A stretch of 8,860 nucleotides of DNA, from contig CAINWE010000131.1 in the NCBI GenBank assembly GCA_903854365.1, positions 1 to 8,860 of the forward strand, read 5' to 3'. The DNA is from Oligoflexia bacterium (lineage in GTDB: Bacteria; Bdellovibrionota; UBA1018). The notes below the pieces were generated by a model, which saw nothing but the letters and a program-made list of their open reading frames with translations, ran no database searches and was not told the origin of the DNA. Positions 5,880 through 8,860 of the stretch are shown here, in pieces. The translations under genes were made by a program, and so were the position numbers. Within the stretch, counting starts at the first letter, position 1. Each line of letters starts with the position of its first letter.

Positions 5880-7043
5880 ATGAAGCAAAAACCTGCAGGA
5901 TCTCAAAAAGTATTAAGAAAACCCTCGACACCCAAACCAAAAAACTCAGGTTTAGGAACTCCTCCTTCCACTACGACCGAAATCCTCTCTCCGGAAGTGC
6001 TACCAGCCCTATCTTCTCCTCCGAAAAAGACAAAACACAGCCCCAAAAACTGGGAAGACGCAGACTCAGTTTCCGATCAAGAAACTCAAGATCAAGACCC
6101 CCAGGAGGACCAAGACCCTCAAGACGAACCTACCGAAGCCGATCTGGAGTCCAGCGCTCCCACGGCCTCAGTCCACCCTGAATTTGAGATCGTCCCATCC
6201 ACCTCGAGCGATCCCCTAAAGCGTTATTTAGACGATCTCAAACATTATCGCCTTCTGGAGCCGCAAGAAGAATATGCCCTCGCCATCCGACTCAAAGAAC
6301 ACGGCGACCTTTCGGCAGCCCGAGAACTCATTACAGCCAATTTACGATTGGTCGTCAAAATTGCATTCGAATATCGAAGTTTCTACTCAAATGTCCTGGA
6401 TCTCATCCAAGAGGGCAATATCGGGCTGATGAAAGCAGTCTCAAAATTTGACCCCCACCAGGGAACCCGCCTGGGCTACTACGCCTCCTGGTGGATACGG
6501 TCTTATGTGCTCAAATACCTCTTAGATAACTTCCGCCTAGTCAAGGTAGGCACCACCCAGGCCCAAAAAAAGCTTTTTTATCACCTCATGAGAGAAAAAG
6601 AAAAACTGGAAGCCCAGGGACTCTTAGCAGGCCCCAAACTCCTTGCAGAAAAACTTCAGGTTCGCGAAAAAGACGTAGTCGAAATGGAGCAACGGCTCTC
6701 TGGCAGGGGCATAGAAACTTCCTTAGAAGCGCCCGCCTTTGCCGATTCGGAAAACCAAGTCACCCAAAAGGACCTGCTCGTCGACGCCAAGGAAAGTGCT
6801 GATGAAATCCTCGGCCGGCAAGAACTCGTACAAATTCTAAAGAACCAGCTCCCCCTATTTCAAAAAACCCTCAACGACAAGGAGCTGAGGATTCTCAGCG
6901 ACCGCCTATTAGCCGAGGATCCTAAAACCCTTCAAGAGGTAGCCGACCTGTATGGCCTGACCCGAGAGCGCGCACGCCAAATCGAGGCTAAAGTCATTGA
7001 AAAGCTTCGGAACTTCCTCCGACCCATCCTATCCACCCCTTAA
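5880..7043 (+). CDS. rpoH: RpoH-like (sigma-32 family) RNA polymerase sigma factor with a long disordered N-terminal extension
   Basis: This 387-residue sigma-70-superfamily factor would direct RNA polymerase to a subset of promoters, classically heat-shock promoters. The core begins at about residue 111 (DPLKRYLDDL, region 1.2/2.1). It continues through region 2.2 (DLIQEGNIGLMKAVSKFDP, 174-192), regions 2.3-2.4 (YASWWIRSYVLKYLLDN, 201-217), an RpoH-box-like QKKLFYHLM at 229-237, region 3 with VVEMEQRLSGRGIETSLEAP, and the region 4.2 helix-turn-helix at about 350-380 (TLQEVADLYGLTRERARQIEAK). The QKKLFYHLM segment and the EMEQRLS block point to RpoH rather than RpoD or RpoS, but paralogues exist and the symbol is a best fit. 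Residues 1-108 are extra: a Lys/Pro/Ser/Thr-rich stretch and then an acidic Gln/Asp/Pro repeat, with no counterpart in the 284-residue E. coli protein. The start is forced, since an in-frame TAG lies at 5856 and no other start codon occurs before the core. No Shine-Dalgarno sequence precedes it. rpsO follows after 93 bp. Confidence 0.82.
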   Translation: MKQKPAGSQKVLRKPSTPKPKNSGLGTPPSTTTEILSPEVLPALSSPPKKTKHSPKNWEDADSVSDQETQDQDPQEDQDPQDEPTEADLESSAPTASVHPEFEIVPSTSSDPLKRYLDDLKHYRLLEPQEEYALAIRLKEHGDLSAARELITANLRLVVKIAFEYRSFYSNVLDLIQEGNIGLMKAVSKFDPHQGTRLGYYASWWIRSYVLKYLLDNFRLVKVGTTQAQKKLFYHLMREKEKLEAQGLLAGPKLLAEKLQVREKDVVEMEQRLSGRGIETSLEAPAFADSENQVTQKDLLVDAKESADEILGRQELVQILKNQLPLFQKTLNDKELRILSDRLLAEDPKTLQEVADLYGLTRERARQIEAKVIEKLRNFLRPILSTP

Positions 7044-7049
7044 AAGGGC

Positions 7050-7074
7050 TTTACACACTAGGGCCCGCTATGCT
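7050..7074 (+). promoter_or_regulatory. Possible rpsO promoter
   Basis: TTTACA (7050-7055) is followed by TATGCT (7069-7074), but the spacer is only 13 bp, short for a sigma-70 promoter. The gap 7044-7136 otherwise holds an AT-rich leader. rpsO normally has its own promoter and this is the best candidate in the gap, but read-through from the sigma factor gene is equally possible. Confidence 0.25.
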
Positions 7075-7106
7075 AGACGTTTCGGGAAAATAAATATAAA
7101 AGAACC

Positions 7107-7124
7107 ATTCATTATTAATTCATT
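7107..7124 (+). repeat. 7-bp direct repeat in the rpsO leader
   Basis: ATTCATT occurs twice (7107-7113 and 7118-7124), separated by ATTA and directly abutting the TAGG ribosome binding site of rpsO (7125-7128). S15 commonly represses its own mRNA by binding its leader, so the site is well placed for regulation. The repeat is short and may be chance in AT-rich DNA. Confidence 0.4.
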
Positions 7125-7136
7125 TAGGTAAAAATC

Positions 7137-7415
7137 ATGGCCGGAAAAACCGCTATCAAAGAGAAGAAGTCACAAATCGTAAAAAAGCACTCCCGCAGCG
7201 CTACCGACACAGGCTCTCCTGAAGTCCAAGTTGCTCTCCTCACTGCTCACATTAACGAGCTGAATGAACATTTCAAAGTCAATCCAAAAGACCACCACTC
7301 TCGTCGAGGTCTTTTAAAGATGGTCGGCCAAAGACGCCGTCTTCTTTCGTACCTCAAAACCTCGAGCCAATCTCGCTATACTCAACTCATTCAATCCCTT
7401 GAATTGAGAAAGTAA
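7137..7415 (+). CDS. rpsO: 30S ribosomal protein S15
   Basis: This 92-residue protein is a textbook S15, three residues longer than the E. coli protein. It binds the central domain of 16S rRNA early in assembly of the small subunit platform and forms bridges to the large subunit. The signature blocks TDTGSPEVQVALLTAHI (22-38), DHHSRRGLLKMVGQRRRLLSYLK (52-74) and SRYTQLIQSLELRK at the end are all present, including the conserved H-H-S-R-R-G that contacts rRNA. The ATG is preceded by TAGG at 8 bases. pnp follows after 63 bp, the order seen in most proteobacteria, and the two are very probably co-transcribed. truB, which often precedes rpsO, is absent here. Its place is taken by the sigma factor gene. 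Confidence 0.98.
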   Translation: MAGKTAIKEKKSQIVKKHSRSATDTGSPEVQVALLTAHINELNEHFKVNPKDHHSRRGLLKMVGQRRRLLSYLKTSSQSRYTQLIQSLELRK

Positions 7416-7467
7416 GAGCAGACTTCGCACTGAGCCAGTAGTTTCATCGATCGCAGAGCACCCCGCT

Positions 7468-7473
7468 AGGAGG
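7468..7473 (+). promoter_or_regulatory. Strong ribosome binding site of pnp
   Basis: AGGAGG, complementary to the end of 16S rRNA, lies 5 bases ahead of the ATG at 7479. It is the strongest Shine-Dalgarno sequence I found in the window and fixes the pnp start. The rpsO-pnp gap (7416-7478) shows no convincing terminator, only a 4-bp stem ACTG/CAGT. Confidence 0.85.
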
Positions 7474-7478
7474 GTATT

Positions 7479-8860
7479 ATGATTCATCGTGTATCTTGTG
7501 AAATGGGCGGCAAGACGCTGTCCGTTGAAACGGGTAAATTAGCCAAGCAAGCAGACGGTTCGGTACTGGTCAGCTATGGTGATACCCGAGTACTAGTCAC
7601 CGTCTGTTCCAGCCGAGAACCTCGTGCAGGAGCTGATTTTTTTCCTCTCACTGTGGAATTCGCTGAGAAGTTTTACGCCTCTGGGAAAATTCCTGGAAGT
7701 TTCCACAAGCGCGAAGGACGCCCCACCCAAGAAGCTACCCTCTCGGCACGAATGATTGACCGCCCAATTCGGCCGCTCTTCCCAGAAGGCTACTTCTACG
7801 ACACGCAAGTGGTAGCGACTGTTTTATCGGTCGACGCCGAAGCAGACGTAGATGTCGCGGCCGCCGTGGGAACATCGGCAGCTCTTCATATTTCTGACAT
7901 TCCATTCAACGGCCCCACCGCGGCCTGTCGCATGGGTCGGATTAACGGCCAGTATACAGTGAATCCCACGTGGTCACAGATTGATACCGGCGAGACCGAT
8001 ATGGAAGTCCTCATTGCTGGCACCAAAAATGCCATCATGATGGTGGAAGGCGGCGCACGAGAAGTGCCCGAAGAAGAAATTCTTGAAGCGATCATTCGGG
8101 GCCACAACGAAATCAAAAAAGTCGTCGAAATCGTCGACGAACTTCGCAAGCTCTGCGGTAAGCCGAAGCGCGCTTTCACGCCACACACCTTGGAAACCAG
8201 TACGAAATCTAAGGTAGAAGCCCTCGCCAAAGACGGTCTCCAAAAAGCTCTCAAGACGAAGGATAAGCAATCTCGCTATGAACTCGTTGGAGCCACAAAG
8301 AAGTCAACGCTCGAAGCTTTGATCCCTACTTCTGCCAAGGAATCCAATCCTGCAGCAGCTTCAACACTCGAGGCCGATGTGAAGGCAGCACTCGAGCTCC
8401 TTCAATATAACCTGATGCGAGAAATGATCCTGACAGAAAAGGTTCGTATCGACGGTCGAGATACAAAGACCATCCGCCCCATTTCTGTTGAAGCAGGATT
8501 GCTTCCAAGAACACACGGAAGTTCGCTATTCACCCGTGGCGAAACCCAAGTTTTAGCGACGGTCACCCTGGGTACGTCCGACGATGAACAAATCGTCGAT
8601 ACGATGTTCCAGAACTCGATGCGAAAATTCATGCTTCACTACAATTTCCCTCCGTACAGCGTAGGTGAAACTGGAAGAATGGGCGGTCAAAGCCGTCGTG
8701 AAATTGGCCACGGAGCACTCGCAGAGCGCTCCATTAAAGCCATGATGCCCGCGTACGACAAGTTTCCTTACACAGTCCGTCTGGTCTGCGAAACCTTAGA
8801 AAGTAACGGCTCGTCGTCCATGGGATCGGTCTGCAGTTCCTCGATGGCATTGATGGATGC
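7479..8860 (+). CDS. pnp: Polynucleotide phosphorylase, N-terminal 460 residues (runs off the right edge)
   Basis: PNPase degrades RNA from the 3' end with phosphate, releasing nucleoside diphosphates, works as a trimer in the cytoplasm, and often joins the degradosome. The visible part has the first RNase PH-like domain (about 1-140, including the block REGRPTQEATLSARMIDRPIRPLFPEG at 78-104), the all-helical linker domain (about 230-325), and most of the second RNase PH domain, including HYNFPPYSVGETG and the phosphate-binding serine motif SNGSSSMGSVC at 442-452. The remaining catalytic residues and the KH and S1 RNA-binding domains lie beyond the window. The frame is open to the last base. 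Two small departures from E. coli are seen: the RNA-binding FFRR loop reads FHKR at 75-78, and the CGG or CGA after the serine motif reads CSS at 452-454. Translation starts from a strong AGGAGG site 63 bp after rpsO. Confidence 0.97.
   Translation, partial: MIHRVSCEMGGKTLSVETGKLAKQADGSVLVSYGDTRVLVTVCSSREPRAGADFFPLTVEFAEKFYASGKIPGSFHKREGRPTQEATLSARMIDRPIRPLFPEGYFYDTQVVATVLSVDAEADVDVAAAVGTSAALHISDIPFNGPTAACRMGRINGQYTVNPTWSQIDTGETDMEVLIAGTKNAIMMVEGGAREVPEEEILEAIIRGHNEIKKVVEIVDELRKLCGKPKRAFTPHTLETSTKSKVEALAKDGLQKALKTKDKQSRYELVGATKKSTLEALIPTSAKESNPAAASTLEADVKAALELLQYNLMREMILTEKVRIDGRDTKTIRPISVEAGLLPRTHGSSLFTRGETQVLATVTLGTSDDEQIVDTMFQNSMRKFMLHYNFPPYSVGETGRMGGQSRREIGHGALAERSIKAMMPAYDKFPYTVRLVCETLESNGSSSMGSVCSSSMALMD

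Noticed and set aside
7037..7048. CCCTT/AAGGG inverted repeat at the sigma factor stop codon, followed by CTTT
   Set aside because: The stem is only 4-5 bp with a tiny loop and no real T-run, so it is too weak to call a terminator.
7416..7478. RNase III-type processing hairpin or terminator between rpsO and pnp, as in E. coli
   Set aside because: Only a 4-bp ACTG/CAGT stem and a short CGATCG palindrome are visible. No long hairpin or T-run is present.
7886..8270. Two overlapping minus-strand open frames of 122 and 98 codons
   Set aside because: They lie fully antisense to the highly conserved pnp coding sequence, have no family-like features, and follow from codon composition on the other strand.
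1..8860. CRISPR array, tRNA, insertion sequence or other mobile element
   Set aside because: I saw no spaced repeats, no cloverleaf-like segment, no transposase or integrase motif and no terminal inverted repeats in the window.

Overview
The window looks like chromosomal core sequence from a Gram-negative bacterium. Two genes encode signal-peptide-bearing proteins of outer-membrane-barrel type, the ribosomal protein S15 gene is followed by polynucleotide phosphorylase in the usual proteobacterial order, and there is an RpoH-type sigma factor. The mix of an M16 peptidase, a secreted neutral-sphingomyelinase-like enzyme, small paralogous barrel proteins and an anchored secreted protein with no known name would suit a Bdellovibrionota/Oligoflexia or other deltaproteobacterial-type lineage. 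That placement is an inference from gene content only. I see no tRNA, rRNA, IS element, phage gene or CRISPR array.

Layout from left to right. Bases 1-195 are a gene edge that cannot be assigned, plus a leader with two perfect TATAAT hexamers. At 196-948 (+) is a secreted, C-terminally anchored protein of unknown function. It converges with an M16 zinc peptidase gene (945-2261, -), and the two stop codons overlap. Divergent from the peptidase are two tandem genes (2380-3024 and 3036-3701, +) for small predicted outer-membrane proteins that are recognisable paralogues. The second runs tail to tail, with a 49-bp overlap, into a minus-strand gene for an exported sphingomyelinase-like phosphodiesterase (3653-4723). 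Upstream of that on the same strand is a succinylglutamate desuccinylase/aspartoacylase-family zinc hydrolase (4816-5847). Only 32 bp separates the start of the hydrolase from the divergent sigma factor gene (5880-7043, +). The sigma factor is followed by rpsO (7137-7415) and pnp (7479 to the right edge, incomplete).

How the genes relate. The right third is information processing: a heat-shock-type sigma factor, S15, and the 3'-5' exoribonuclease PNPase, with rpsO and pnp very likely co-transcribed. The left two thirds are mostly envelope or exported functions. Gene packing is tight, with two convergent overlaps and one very short divergent gap.

No clearly new multi-gene system is visible. 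The points most worth a second look are the long, disordered, acidic N-terminal extension of the sigma factor, the shared and apparently Shine-Dalgarno-less divergent start region at 5848-5879, the tandem barrel paralogues, and the eukaryotic-SMPD2-like exported phosphodiesterase.
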